Positions 11,600 to 22,763 of a stretch of DNA of 64,000 nt are shown piece after piece. A program made the position numbers and the translations under genes. The stretch lies in the NCBI GenBank assembly GCA_023052935.1, contig CM041294.1:18500635-18564634 (forward strand), in the 5' to 3' direction. The notes beneath the pieces are model-generated. The model was not told the origin of the DNA and searched no databases. It was given only the letters and a program-made list of their open reading frames with translations. Source of the DNA: Piezodorus guildinii (Eukaryota > Arthropoda > Insecta > Hemiptera > Pentatomidae). Numbering within the stretch: the stretch's first letter is position 1; every line of letters begins with the position of its first letter.

Positions 11600-12446
11600 T
11601 CTGGTGCGGTCAACACACGACTTTCACTTACCGAAATCGATTAAAAATTTTCAAATACAGTTAGAGATAAAAATAAGTGAAACTAATAGATAACAGCTAA
11701 TTAAATTGGATTTCTAAAGAAACATGTGTTTTTATTAAAAAATCTATTATATTATTATCTAAAATAATCCGTTAGTTATATCAGCTTTTATTAACTTTTA
11801 CAAGTTTGGGTATAAAATAATATTTTTTTCTACAACCTTTAGCTTACAAACGGTATATCATACATCTATATTATTGTTCATATGTTCAAATACAAAAAAT
11901 ATGAGGTTTTCTCGTTAAGTTAGATATCTAATTCTTTCAACTAATATATTTACCTGTTTTTTTTTTATCGTTGAAAACAAGATTATATTGTTATTTTTTA
12001 GTATTTACAAAATTAAAGGTACTTTAGAGGAAGACAATTTAAAATTTTGGCATTTAAGCCCTGTCCAACTATTTCAAATCAGAATAAATCCTACATCATA
12101 TTAAAGTCCATTAAATTTTACACCAATAAAGCGAGTTTAATCAAAATCGTAAAAAGGTGCAAAATGCATGGTATAAAGTGAATCTTCTGTTAAGCCGATT
12201 TTGATGAAAATGTTTCTGTAACATCTCGGGCATATAGCTGTCTTAAATATGAAATTTAAGTTTTTATAGGACTTTTCGTTTTAGCCCGGGAGATACCGCA
12301 CACACACACTTTTTTGGAGGACTTAGTTATTTGGACTCAGGAGACCCTAAAACTTGTATTTCCGGTGAAAACTGGAATTCGAAAATTTTCACGATCGCAA
12401 TACTTTCCCTTAATATATATTCTATATATAGGTAAGAGAAAGTAAT
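11600..12446 (+). mobile_element. HINE-like element, copy A (forward)
   Basis: Family description: copies run from TCTGGTGCGGGCAACACAC, with ACTTTCACTTAC about 20 bases inside, through an AT-rich body with no open frame. A CA microsatellite follows, then CTTTTTGCGGGACTTGGTTA, a block TGAAAACTGGAATTCGAAAA, and a 3' palindrome CTTACTATATATAGTAAG closed by TGAAAGTAAAA. The inner ACTTTCACTTAC is inverted at the 3' end but offset, i.e. an asymmetric inverted repeat. With the 3' hairpin, internal microsatellite and lack of coding capacity, this matches Helentron-associated HINE/DINE-1 elements; that classification is inference. This copy is nearly full length, with a short CA run and a degraded palindrome. 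Confidence 0.75.
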
Positions 12447-13169
12447 AATATACTTTGATCAAATAACGACAGCCTTGGTTTTCTCAGCAAGACTTTTATA
12501 AACATCCTCTATAAAGCTAACGCTCCTAAAAACAAATTTATATATTTTCTTGATTATATATTAAGGTAAATTTATCATGAAACAGTCAGAATTTAAACAT
12601 GAAAACACCATTAAGACTATAATAGATTATTTATATTTTAATCTAAAAAAAAAAAAAAAATCCTTAAACTTAAAATATAATTGTTTTCTTTAACTAGTCA
12701 TTTGTTTTTAAGGCTTATTAAATGTTCAAGACTGATTCCATCGACATTATACAGATATAGTGTGGAGCTGAGAAGTTCAATGAATCCATCAAACTTCTTT
12801 CTAAAATCCAGAATAATATTTTTTTTTTAAATCTTCATTATATTTATCTAACAGAATGTTTTATTATTACTTAATATATTGCTGTAACATCTCACAATGT
12901 ATTTTCTTCACCAACTCCTTACCGATTCACCATCTTCGAAATTATTATTTTCCTCTGGATGTGTTGATTCATATTGTTCTTGTATGAAGTTGTTACTGTG
13001 CCACCATCATGAAAGATCTGTCAGAAATCTTACTCATTCCATTCCGGATTTAACCTTATTCATTAGTGACATAATAGATGCTAGACTGTAGGTAATTCTT
13101 TCATGGCCTTTTATATATTATATTATATATATATATATACACAAATATACGGTTCAAATGGGAACTGGT
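12447..13169. other. No feature recognised
   Basis: AT-rich DNA. A 64-codon frame at 12897-13091 has no recognisable motif and is treated as chance. A short TA array lies at about 13117-13138. Confidence 0.5.
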
Positions 13170-13325
13170 AACAAACGAATTCCTCAGAAGTTAAAAGCCG
13201 ACTTGTAGACCGAGGCGTATTCGGGAGGATTGCACTAGGGCTGATCTTAAAGATTCAGGTTCAGACAGTAGTAAGTGGGCGGGATTGTGTCGGCAAAGAG
13301 TAATTAGTGTTACTGGCTCCGAATA
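13170..13325 (+). pseudogene. LINE ORF2 C-terminal fragment
   Basis: One frame reads RPRRIREDCTRADL..SKWAGLCRQR, the pattern found at the very C-terminus of RTE/CR1-type LINE polyproteins (RPR..R.W.DC...DL). It resembles the fragment at 21110-21435. Upstream parts are not recognisable, so it is a short, old remnant. Confidence 0.55.
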
Positions 13326-15109
13326 TTTATTTTTTCTGAGCCTTCTATTCATTTATTTAAGTTTGAAACACTTATGATATCCGTATGTAAATGTTCAATT
13401 TTCTAAATTCGCTTCGAACTGGAGTAAAGTTTTAGCCCCAACTTAAACACTTATGTAAACGTTCGATTTTATGAAATCGATATGAAATCTCAAACAACGA
13501 AAAAAATCTAAGAAATAAATAATCGTATCTTATTCTCGGAATTTCTAGCTTCCTTTTCCGGTCCCATAAAAATATTATTGATTTCTTAAGATGATTATTT
13601 CTAAGCAGACATCCAAGTTATTTCACTCTTTTTTTTTTCTTTTTATTACTATAAGAATGATAAAATACTGACAGGATAACTAAACAAAATAAGAACCAAT
13701 TTTCTTCCGGAAATATTTTTACTCGAGTCTTGAACAAGAAAGAATATACTTATTAAAATAAAATTCATAAACACAAAATGAAAAAGTGAGGTATAAAGAA
13801 AAATAGGTCAAAATAGTAATTAATTTAGGTACGAAAATAAAAAGCCGACATAAATATTTCTCTTAATGCCACATATAAAATAAAATTTATATCTATTGGC
13901 GTCATACAAATTATGGAGGTAATATATCGCGTAATATTCTTTTTAAATTATGAATGTATTATTCGGAACTTCAATTTAAAGTTTTACCCCCAAAGATATA
14001 AAGTAATAAATTCCAGTATAGTATGTTATAACAGACCTAATTACATCTTATACAATTTTTTTGTTTTAATTACAACACTAATTGGTCTATGGTCAGTTAA
14101 GCGGACTTAAAGCCCATGCCGATTTTCCTCAAGGACTCAGTCGTCAGTAAAAAGGGACAAAAGAATTTTGACGATAAAAAAAATTTAAAAAAAGGATGAT
14201 TTCAAAGCAACCAGTTGTGCCTAATTAACAGACTCGTTAAATTTAAGTAAAAGTGAAATAAAAACGTGTTTTTCAAGGTGTCACCACAAGGGATACAAAA
14301 AAAAAAATATTTTTTTAAATATCTAGAATATTTTTTTTTTTTTTTTTCATTCAACTCCTGACGGGACTTTAACTTTTAAACGTTCTTTAAAATAAACAAG
14401 AAATATAATTTATTTAAGAAGAATTTTACATATTTTATTCTTGTTATTGCCATTGAACTTATTAAAATGATTATATTTTCGAAAAAGAATATTTAAGGTT
14501 TAAAGGTAAAAAAAGATATATGCTTTTTAAAAAATTGAAATAAAAAGCATTTTTTTTTACACCACAATTAAAATATTTGCAAGACATGCATAATTTTGAA
14601 ACCGTTTAATACGGATATTTGTGACTATTTATATCTTCGAAAATCACAATTAACTAAAAGCTACAACAGTATCAAGTACAACATTTCCTCATTCCCGCTA
14701 TGTAATACGGTTGTATTTGCGGGCTGTAACTGCCTATTTCAGAAATTGATTTAATCGCTAAGATGTTTGTTGTTGAATTTAAGAGATGTAATTTATTAAC
14801 AGTTTAAGATTCACTGTTGACAACTGCGAATTTGTATTTGTAAAAATTATTTAAAATGGATATTTTTTTTTTAGGAAATCATAAAAAAAATTATGATACG
14901 GTTATGAAAATATTAACATTCAATAAAAGTATGATATGATAAACTGTTTATTGTTTCATATACGTATTTTTTTATGCATTGTTTTGGTTTGTATCGTGAA
15001 TGATATTTATATGGGTATAACTTAGAATACATTTATTGAATTAAAATAACTCACAAATAAGATATCCAGGTTGAAATGCGAAGGTGAAGGCAGACGACGT
15101 TGATGATGA
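13326..15109. other. No gene recognised
   Basis: Strongly AT-rich with several long A and T runs (for example 14328-14347). No coding frame, SINE or HINE similarity noticed. Confidence 0.5.
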
Positions 15110-15320
15110 TGATTTGCTCCGTAACGACCGACTACACTGCCCAAGCAAGACTGAGGGTTGAGCGGGTTGCCTAACCGGCTAGCGGCAGGCGCATGCTCCT
15201 CTCCACCCGCGCGCGCCGTCTATTCAGAAATGTACCTGCGGCTATGGCGGCAGTCTGTCCGCCTGTCGGTCACATCTGCTGTCTGTTCTTTTTTGTTTTG
15301 TTTTTCAACAGTAGTTGGGA
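15110..15320. promoter_or_regulatory. CpG-rich island, possible promoter or non-coding first exon
   Basis: About 200 bases with many CG dinucleotides (CCCGCGCGCGCCGTC, CTATGGCGGCAGTC, GTAACGACCGAC) in DNA that is otherwise about 70 percent AT. The 65-codon frame here is compositionally ordinary and ends in a poly-Phe run from a T homopolymer, so it is not called a gene. Island composition could mark a promoter, but no downstream gene was found. Confidence 0.35.
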
Positions 15321-15412
15321 TTCCCTCCTGTAGATTTTTTTTTTTTTTTTTTTAACCTGCCAATTGTTTATTTGCCTGAAACCGATGGATCTTGAGAAGC
15401 CCAAGGAAAAAA

Positions 15413-16077
15413 TCTGGTGCGGGCAACACACGACTTTCACTTACCGCCTTTGTTGAAGTCGATTAAAGAATTTTCTAATACAGTTAAAGATAAAAATGAG
15501 TGAAACTAATAAAGTATTAATTATATTGAATTTCTATAGAAACACGTGTTTTACTAAAAAATCTATTATATTATTATTATCCAAAACAATTACTTAGTTT
15601 TATCGGATTTTTATCACTCTCTATTAACTTTTCAAAGCTTGTGTATGAGATAATATTTTTTCTAAAATCTTTAGCTTTCCAACGGTATATTATACATCTA
15701 TATTACTGTTGTCATGTCCAAAAACGAAAAATTGGATTAAAAAAATATGTTTGCAGTTTTCTCCTTTATTTAGATATCGAATTCGTTCAACTTATATATT
15801 AACCTGCCTTTTATGGATGGTAACAAGATTATATTGTTATTTTTTTAGTATCTACAAAATTAAAGGTACTATTAGAGGAAGAAAATTGAATGTATCGGTA
15901 TTTAAGCCGTGTCATACTATTTCAATCAGAATAAAACCTATATCATGTTAAAGCTCATCAAATTTTACATCGATATAAAGAGTTTAATCAAAATGGTTCC
16001 GTTGAAAACTGGAATTCGAAAATTTTCAAGATACTTTCCCTTACTATATATTTCATTTATAGGTAACTGGAAGTAAA
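15413..16077 (+). mobile_element. HINE-like element, copy B (forward, internally deleted)
   Basis: Begins with the family 5' end (TCTGGTGCGGGCAACACACG) and ends with the GAAAACTGGAATTCGAAAATTTTC block and a degraded 3' end. The stretch from the GGTGCAAAATGCATGG block through the CA microsatellite is missing. Confidence 0.8.
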
Positions 16078-16189
16078 AATTGAATATTGATTCTGTTTTG
16101 TTTTTTTGTGTACAGGAATGGTACTACACAAGGCCAAATTTAATTTATGAATATTGATATGAATGTAAAAAAATGTGGATTCACTCACA

Positions 16190-16600
16190 ATCTCTCCCCC
16201 GGGTATGTGAGACGCGTCAGCCAAATGGGTGGACACTTACAAAATTATTCGTAGGGAGTGATGACCCTACACTAAAAATGGCATCGTGAAACGTGAGTGT
16301 AAACTCGCAGGAGTTTACACCGCGAGGCCCAGGGCCTACATGGCCTGTCGCGTCTCTGGAAGAAGATAAAAGTAGAGAATGGTGGCCTATATATTTACTT
16401 TCACTTGCCTATACACACTTTTTCCCCACCCCTACCTCATCTTAGATGGTTATATGTTTCTTGAGCTAGAGAAAAAAGGCGGGGGATTAATACTGAGTTA
16501 AAGTCCCCCGGCACCGCGACGCGAGTTTGTAGGTATTTTCTTCCAAGATTCTGGTAATCTGGTTTCCTTTGCAACGCTCGCTAACCCACTCAGCCACTTG
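16190..16600 (-). mobile_element. Candidate second SINE family, tRNA-like head on the minus strand
   Basis: On the minus strand the segment starts with GTGGCTGAGTGGGTTAGCG, close to a tRNA A-box region (as in Leu/Ser tRNAs), and continues through a GC-rich CGTCGCGGTGCCGGGGG stretch where a B box would be expected. It is far richer in GC than its flanks and contains a perfect hairpin at 16297-16320 (GTGTAAACTC, loop GCAG, GAGTTTACAC). No target duplication was identified. Confidence 0.4.
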
Positions 16601-16848
16601 TACTTAGTCACATATGGAATATGTATAAATTGAATGTGAAAATTTTATAGTTCTAATTTTCAACCGAAAATACTCGTTTTTGGCGTCTCCTGAGTCCAAA
16701 TGACCAAGCCCCGAGAAAAGGTCTGAATGCGTGTCTGTGTTAACCTAGTAAGTCTAACTCGAAAACGATGAGTTGTATTAAACTGAAATTTCATATTATA
16801 CGGCTCTGATGATTTAGGTTAAACTCGATATATCGATGTTAAATTTGA

Positions 16849-17595
16849 AATGAAATGAAATGAAAAGAAATTTTATTCTGGGACAGCTAGTCCCCTAAGA
16901 ATAATATAAATGTACAATAAAATATTTAAATTCTGGCTATATAAATTTTAACAACATGGTATCAAATTATATAGCATATGGTATATACATGCATGCACAC
17001 ACACAGACATACACACATATATACACACACACATTCATTTATATACCTACATATTTATACACACATTCAAAAACACAAACACATATATATATACATATAC
17101 AAGGTCATATTACCTCAAAGAAATACAGATATTAAAACAAAATATAGTTAAAATTAAGATAAAAATAAAGAGGCCAAACGATTAAGTTTATAAAGGCACG
17201 GAAGATTGATGTTCGAGGAGATGGATAAATAGGTGATGTTTGAAGGAGGCTAAGGATTGGCATGTACGAATCGAAATGGGTAAGGAATTCCAAAATGAAG
17301 ATGCACGTATGACAAAGGATCTCTTAAAGGAAGCAGTTCTGTGGGATGGAATGAGCAAGTTCGAGGGCTGGGATCTTGAGTTGATGGAGTGGACAGAGGA
17401 GAGGGGAGTGAACATATTGTAGATATAAATGGGTTTTTTGGTTCTAAAGGATTGGTAAAGGTAAGTTCCTAAGAAGTATTGCCGTCGGAATTTTGGGTAA
17501 AGCCACTTCAACTCTGCATACCAGGTGGAGACATGAGAGCGCCTGGGAATTCCGAAGATGAATCTAATGAATTTAATGGGGTTTAATATGATCAT
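16849..17595 (-). mobile_element. 5'-truncated CR1/L2-like LINE tail nested in HINE copy C
   Basis: Minus-strand insertion whose 3' terminus lies at low coordinates, with a TTTCA-type tail (seen as GAAATGAAATGAAATG at 16850-16865). Just inside is the family 3' motif (TTCTTAGGGGAC..TGTCCCAGAATAAA on the minus strand). The 3' UTR carries CA/TA-rich microsatellite DNA at about 16985-17100. The same 3' end recurs near 40000 and 52470. Confidence 0.75.
17188..17595 (-). pseudogene. LINE ORF2 C-terminal domain fragment
   Basis: About 135 codons open on the minus strand, upstream end lost by 5' truncation. Readable family patterns are FIRFIFGIPRR, ELKWLYPKFRRQYFLGTYLY and SFVIRASSFWNSLPISIR, the C-terminal region after the RT in CR1/L2/Jockey-group LINEs. 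Those parts follow the RT thumb and have no known catalytic residues. The open start shown is the truncation point, not a true initiation codon. The frame is intact to its stop, so the insertion is fairly young. Close relatives lie at 19580-20390, 38515-38830 and 39290-40060. Confidence 0.75.
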
Positions 17596-17956
17596 AAGGT
17601 TTCATTCTATTTGCAACAGTCTGACGGTTTAATGCAATTTTTTGTTTTTGAACATAAGAACAGTAATATACATGTATAATATACCGTTGGAAAGCTAAAG
17701 ATTTAGAAAAAAATATTATCTTATACACAAGCTTTTAAAAGTTAATAGATAGTGATAAAAATCCGATACAACTAAGTAATTGTTTTAGATAATAATATAA
17801 TCGTTTTTTTTTAAATAAAACACATTTTTCTATAGAAATTAAATTTAATTAATTCTTTAATAGTTTCACGTATTTTTATCTCTAACTGTATTTCAAAATT
17901 CTTTCATTGATTTCAAAAATCGAGGTAAGTGAAAGTCGTGTGTTGCCCGCACCAGA

Positions 17957-18568
17957 TTTTTTTTCATTCTTTGGGTCCTTTTCAGCTCTAACTACGACTA
18001 ATATGTCATACAGGTTTCCAGCCCATTCTAACAAGAGTGAGAAGGTTTAGTTTCAACCTATGTGATTGCCAAGAAATAAATTTCAATCCGCTCAGGCCGG
18101 ACTCTAAACGACGGTTTTGAGATCGCTAAGGTTTCTAGGTCTCACTTCACATTAAGAATTCACATTATATATAGAAGTGATAATATAAAAAAAATACAAA
18201 ATCGGGAAGAATAATTGTTGTTATTATCGTTATAAGGTTCAGCGAATCGTAATTGTCGAAGCCTACAACAGCAACACCGTGGAGCTCACACGACCATTCA
18301 AAACCTGACTCAATTAGAGCAGGCCTAACACAATACTGCCACCTACGATTCCGCCTACACCGTGGACGTTTACCAGGTAATCGGTCATTACAATGTTATT
18401 CAAACGTTTTACGTGCTCATAACCTTTGTATTGATATCTCATACATATTTTAATTTTAAAGATATTCCTGGGTTTTTTGTGTGTTTTTTTTATACATATT
18501 AATTTATTTTTTCTAATAGCAAGTATGGCACAAGTTATTAGTATAAACAGTAGTAGAAACCTTGAAAT
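17957..18568. other. No gene recognised
   Basis: Mixed-composition DNA between two HINE copies. Overlapping small frames at 18253-18595 show no motif. Block 18080-18140 (CTCAGGCCGGACTC...) is GC-richer but unassigned. Confidence 0.45.
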
Positions 18569-19436
18569 GTGGTGCGGGCAACATACGACTCTCACTTACC
18601 TCGATTTTTAAAATCAATAACAGAATTTTCAAATGCAGTTAGAGTTAAAAATACGTGAAACTATTAAAGAATTAATTAAATTTAATTTATATAGAAACAT
18701 GTGTTTTATTAAAAAATCTTTTATTTTATTATCTAAAATAATCAGTTAGTTTTATGTTCATTTCATCACTCTCTATTAACTTTTAAAAGCTTGTGTATGA
18801 GATAATATTTTTCTAAAATCTTTAGCTTTCCAACGGTATATCATACATGTATATTACTACTCTTATGTTCAAAAACGAAAAATTGCATTAAAAAAATATT
18901 TTTTCTGTTTTCTCCTTTAGTTGGGTATCGAATTTATTCAATTTATATATTTGTCTGTTTTTCATCAGCGTTAACAAGATAATCTAGTTATTATTATTGA
19001 ATCTACAAAATTAAAGGTACTTTAGAGGAAGACAATTACAGACCATTTTTATCCAAATAAAACCTACATAATATTGAAGCCCATAAAATTTTACATCGAT
19101 ATAGCGAGTTTAAACAAAATCGTCAGAACCGTTTTTGAGAAAATCGAAAAAAAGAGCAAAATGCATGGTATAAAGTGCCTCTTCTGGTAAGCTCATTTTG
19201 ATGAAAAAAGTTTTGTCACGTCTCGGGCGTATAGTTGTCTTAAATATGAAATTTCAATTTCATAGGACTTACCGTTTCCGCCCGGGAGTTACCACACACA
19301 CACATACCTTTTTGCGGGACTTGGTTATTTGGACTCAGGGGACCCTAAAACGTATATTTCCGTTGAAAACTGGAATTCGAAATTTTTCACGATCGCAATA
19401 CTTCCCCTTACTATATATAGTAAGTGAAAGTAAAAA
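18569..19436 (+). mobile_element. HINE-like element, copy D (forward, full length)
   Basis: Starts in a degraded TGTGGTGCGGGCAACATACG and ends in the complete 3' palindrome plus GTAAGTGAAAGTAAAA at 19419-19435. Carries a short CA run near 19293. Small frames near the 3' end arise from the family sequence itself and recur in other copies. Confidence 0.85.
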
Positions 19437-19579
19437 TCTGCTATAAAATAATAGAGCTAAACAATTTCCAAATAAATAAAATAAATGAATTAATCCATAA
19501 CTGTTGGATTTTGATGAAATGAAAAAAAAATTTGTCTTACGTTGAAAGTAGGATAGTGAATTAACAATTTTACATTTAG

Positions 19580-20390
19580 TGTGCGTCTCTTTGGGATCTT
19601 AGGAGGTGTTGGAAAAGATGGGATTTGAATGAAAGAAGGGAAGAATCATGGCGAATATGATTAGGTAGGGAATACCAGAGAGATGCAGAGCGGATATAAA
19701 AGGAATTATCAAAAGATTTGGTCCTATGGGTAGGAATGTAAAGGTCAGAATGGCGTGTTCTGGTTTCAAGTGAGTGAATTGAAGGATACTGTGAATATAT
19801 GGAGGATGTTGTGATTTAATGACTTGGTAGAGGTATATCCCTAGGAAATATTGTCTACGTATGGAAGGTAGGAGCCACTTCAATTCGCTGTATAAGTGGG
19901 TTACTGGCGAGCTCCTGAAGGTACCGAAGATAAATCTTATAAACATATTCATAATCCGCTCGAGTCTGTCATCAAGTACAGTCAAAAGGTCTCCATATAC
20001 CACGCAGCAATAATCTAAGTGGGGGAAAATAAGCGAGGAAACCAACATCTTACGGGTGGGAAATCGGAGGAGATGACGGAAGCGATGGAAGTACTTAAGA
20101 GTACTTATAGCTCGTCTGGAAATTTGAGCAATGCGGGGTTTCCAGGAAAGGGTTTGGTCTATGGTAATACCCAGGTTTTTGACAGAGGAACTGAAGGTGA
20201 TTGGGTGATCATTTAGGATTAGACTAGGAAATGTAGTATTGGCTCTGAGGAGGGAATTGGAACCTATTAGGATGGCCTGAGTGTTCAGAGCATTTAACCT
20301 TAGTTTATTCTAGGTTGCCCAGGCACTGATTCTATCAAGATCTTCCTAAATTTTGGTAAATGCTGCTAATAACTCAGAAGGAGGTAAAGA
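19580..20390 (-). pseudogene. CR1/L2-like LINE ORF2 fragment (RT palm/thumb to C-terminus)
   Basis: Read on the minus strand from about 20390, the frame contains KLRLNALNTQAILIGS, PITFSSSVKNLGITID, WKPRIAQISRRAISTL, MLVSSLIFPHLDYCCVVYGD and LERIMNMFIRFIFGT, then ELKWLLPSIRRQYFLGIYLY. These are RT motif-E and thumb patterns (VKNLGITID corresponds to the LG..L primer-grip area) of CR1/L2-group LINEs. At least one in-frame stop lies near 20310, and the C-terminus is frameshifted relative to the 17188 copy. The catalytic FADD part is not present. It is an old fragment truncated at both ends. Confidence 0.75.
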
Positions 20391-21109
20391 TAGGTAGATA
20401 AATAAATAACTAACTAGATAAAAATAACTAACTAGATAAAAATAACTAGTCATTCTAGAGATAAGAGATGGAACAGGCTAGGTATTGCATTGATAAAGGA
20501 ATCCCTGAGGACAGTCAACTGGAGGAAGGAATTCTTTCAGTGAAAGGAGTTATGCGATACTCTCGAGTTGGAAGGGACACCTCAGCAGTGTATGGTCAAT
20601 TGTGCTTGCTCCGGAGTTGAGAACAAAAGTTACCCCATCCTCTTCTTCGGTTTATCATTCCTTCTTCGAACGATTTTTAGTCCCTACCTTCTTTCCAAAG
20701 TTAGGAAATCATTATTCTCGATTAAACTTTATCTAAAGAGAAAGAAAGCTTCTTATGAAAACTGTCTTACCCCCGTGATTTTTATTCGAATCTAACATAT
20801 TTTAACTAATCTAGTAACTATATTTTGACACTGGCTTCTGACGTATTCAGGAAATTCATTCCTATACAATCATAATATCTAAATCAAGTGCGTATTAAAG
20901 TTAGGGGTAAATCCAGAGGAGAGATGAAGAGGGTGAATTTTTAGGATGTAGTAGGAGAATTAAACCAAACAGAATAGGTGATAATCTATATTCTGTCACC
21001 TAACAATTTATTATTAAAAGTTGTAAGAGGTAATATGAAGTGACAAATAGGGAATAAACTTATTACTGATTAACAATTTGATATAGTTATATTATTTAAT
21101 CCAAATCAT
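20391..21109. other. No gene recognised; short tandem repeat at 20400-20450
   Basis: An 18-base unit (AACTAACTAGATAAAAAT) is repeated about twice at 20405-20445. The remainder contains small frames (20568-20795) without recognisable motifs. Confidence 0.45.
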
Positions 21110-21435
21110 ATTTTTTTGTACCCTGTGAATATGATTGAGTTGATAGCATCGCGGATACTCAAATGTGATATTGAAGTTGTTGGGCTCGGTGAGGAACGAA
21201 TCCCGCCGAGAAGTTGGTACTCGCTGAACCGACTGGTAGGCGTCCGAAAGTTAAGCCGAAGCGTCGATGGGAGGATTGCCTTAAGGCTCATCTCGGGGGC
21301 TTGGGCTTGAACTGTGAGAATTGGACAAGTCTGTGTAGGCGGAATTTGGTGGTAACGGCATCGAACCTTCGGGTTCGGTAAGTCTATTATTATTAAATTA
21401 TTAAACAATGATAATTTAAATGTTATCCTTGCCCT
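21110..21435 (+). pseudogene. LINE ORF2 C-terminus and 3' end
   Basis: One frame reads RPKVKPKRRWEDCLKAHLG, then NCENWTSLCRRNLVVTAS and a stop, a C-terminal signature of RTE/CR1-type LINEs. The UTR runs through a TTATT-rich stretch to AAATGTTATCCTTG. The same terminal sequence recurs at 22255-22370. The coding part upstream of about 21200 is disrupted by frameshifts. Confidence 0.65.
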
Positions 21436-22375
21436 CGCGCGGATCTCATTACCGCGTATGGGGAGCGTCTCACGGGTGGCGGATGTGGGGATGGTCGGTG
21501 GAATTTCCTCGGAAGCTCCTCCCGGCTAAGTCCGATGGACACGCTGACCAACAATGCTGGAGGGTGTGACGTAGGTTCGAACGCCCTACTCACATATTTT
21601 AGTTCAAAAAATACCGCAAACAGGATTCCTCTGAGGTAAAAAGCCCATTATCCGGAAGTAAACTAGTCCCCCGTTCGAGTCTCCGGGTGGGGACTGCTTC
21701 AGAGGAATCTAGGCGAAAGATGAAAATTAGAGATCTAATAATAGGGACGTGGAACGTTAGAAGTTTAAATACGGCAGGTGGGTTCAAGTCGGTCGCGAAT
21801 GAAGTTAAGGGGTACCATTAAGATATCGTTGCATTACAAGAGGTTCGCTGGCCAGGGGAGGGTTCGTTAACAGAAGGAAAGTATACTATTTGGTACGGGG
21901 GGAGCATTAATTATTGTTTAGATACCGGGTTTCTGATTAGGAATAGATTTCTTTCTGCATTACGGGATGTACAGTTCTTTAGTGAAAGAATATCGGTTGC
22001 TATATTTCAAGGTCGTTGGTCTAAGATCTTGTTAATAAACATTCATTCTCCCATCGAAGATAGTGATGATGAAGTAAAATGCGGATTTTATGATTTAAAT
22101 AGAGTCGGTTTACGATAAGTTACCGCGAAATTACAGGTTGGAAGGGAAGAAGTATATCGTCCTACAATCAGTAAAGAAAGTTTGCACGAATATAGTAATG
22201 ATAATGGGACCCGACTAATAAACTTTGCCATTTCGAAAAACCTAATAATCAGGTATGTGCAGGCGAAGTTTGGTGGTATCGGCATCGAACCCTCGGGTTC
22301 GGTAAGCCTATTATTATTATTATTATAAATGTTATCCTTGCAATAAAGGCTTTATTCATTCATTCATATACTAAT
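21425..22375 (+). pseudogene. Internally deleted LINE: endonuclease domain fused to its own 3' end
   Basis: A GC-richer leader (21430-21700) precedes an endonuclease frame from about 21715: LIIGTWNVRSLNT, a stop within KGYH.DIVALQEVRWPGEGS, then GFLIRNRF and ILLINIHSP. It ends around ESLHEYSNDNGTRLINFAIS at 22230. The next bases, from about 22255, match the 3' end of the family at 21340-21435 (GGTGGTA.CGGCATCGAACC and the TTATT tail) and finish in AATAAAGGCTTTATTCATTCATTC. The rest of the endonuclease, the whole RT and most of the C-terminus are missing. The endonuclease resembles those of RTE/CR1-type LINEs (GTWNVRSL, QEVRWPG). It cannot be autonomous but keeps both ends needed for trans mobilisation. 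Confidence 0.7.
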
Positions 22376-22763
22376 GACTGAAGTCTCTTGGTACCGATTT
22401 TAAGCCCACGATGCTCAAATCAAATGAGTAAGGAGTGTATCACATCACATATCGAATAATACAATTTCTTATATTTACATTATAAATATATAAAATCCAC
22501 TTACATATAATCAAATATATGATTTATTTTGGAAAAATCCCTTTTTAGGTTTAATACTAAACGAATTAACATAAGGAGAATACCACTTGATACAGGATTT
22601 TTTTAGGCTCTATGAATGCTCCTAAATCAATTTAAAGTAATTAATTTAAAAACTAGAATATGTTATTAAAATTAGTCGATGAATACGATGGTAACCAAGG
22701 TGAAATGAAAATAAGCTTTACGATCTTATATTTATCTAGGTAAAATAATCCATGATCACAAAT

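Larger units (their letters stand above)
16630..17956 (-). mobile_element. HINE-like element, copy C (reverse), split by a LINE
   Basis: The 3' part occupies about 16630-16848 and the 5' part about 17580-17956, ending in the complement of the family start (GTGTTGCCCGCACCAGA). The intervening 0.73 kb is a LINE tail. The two halves join in register with intact family members, showing insertion into a pre-existing copy. The 3' palindrome and CA run are missing or degraded. Confidence 0.8.

Noticed and set aside
15158..15355. 65-codon frame in the CpG-rich island
   Set aside because: Ends in poly-Phe from a T run, has no recognisable motif, and the composition alone explains an open frame.
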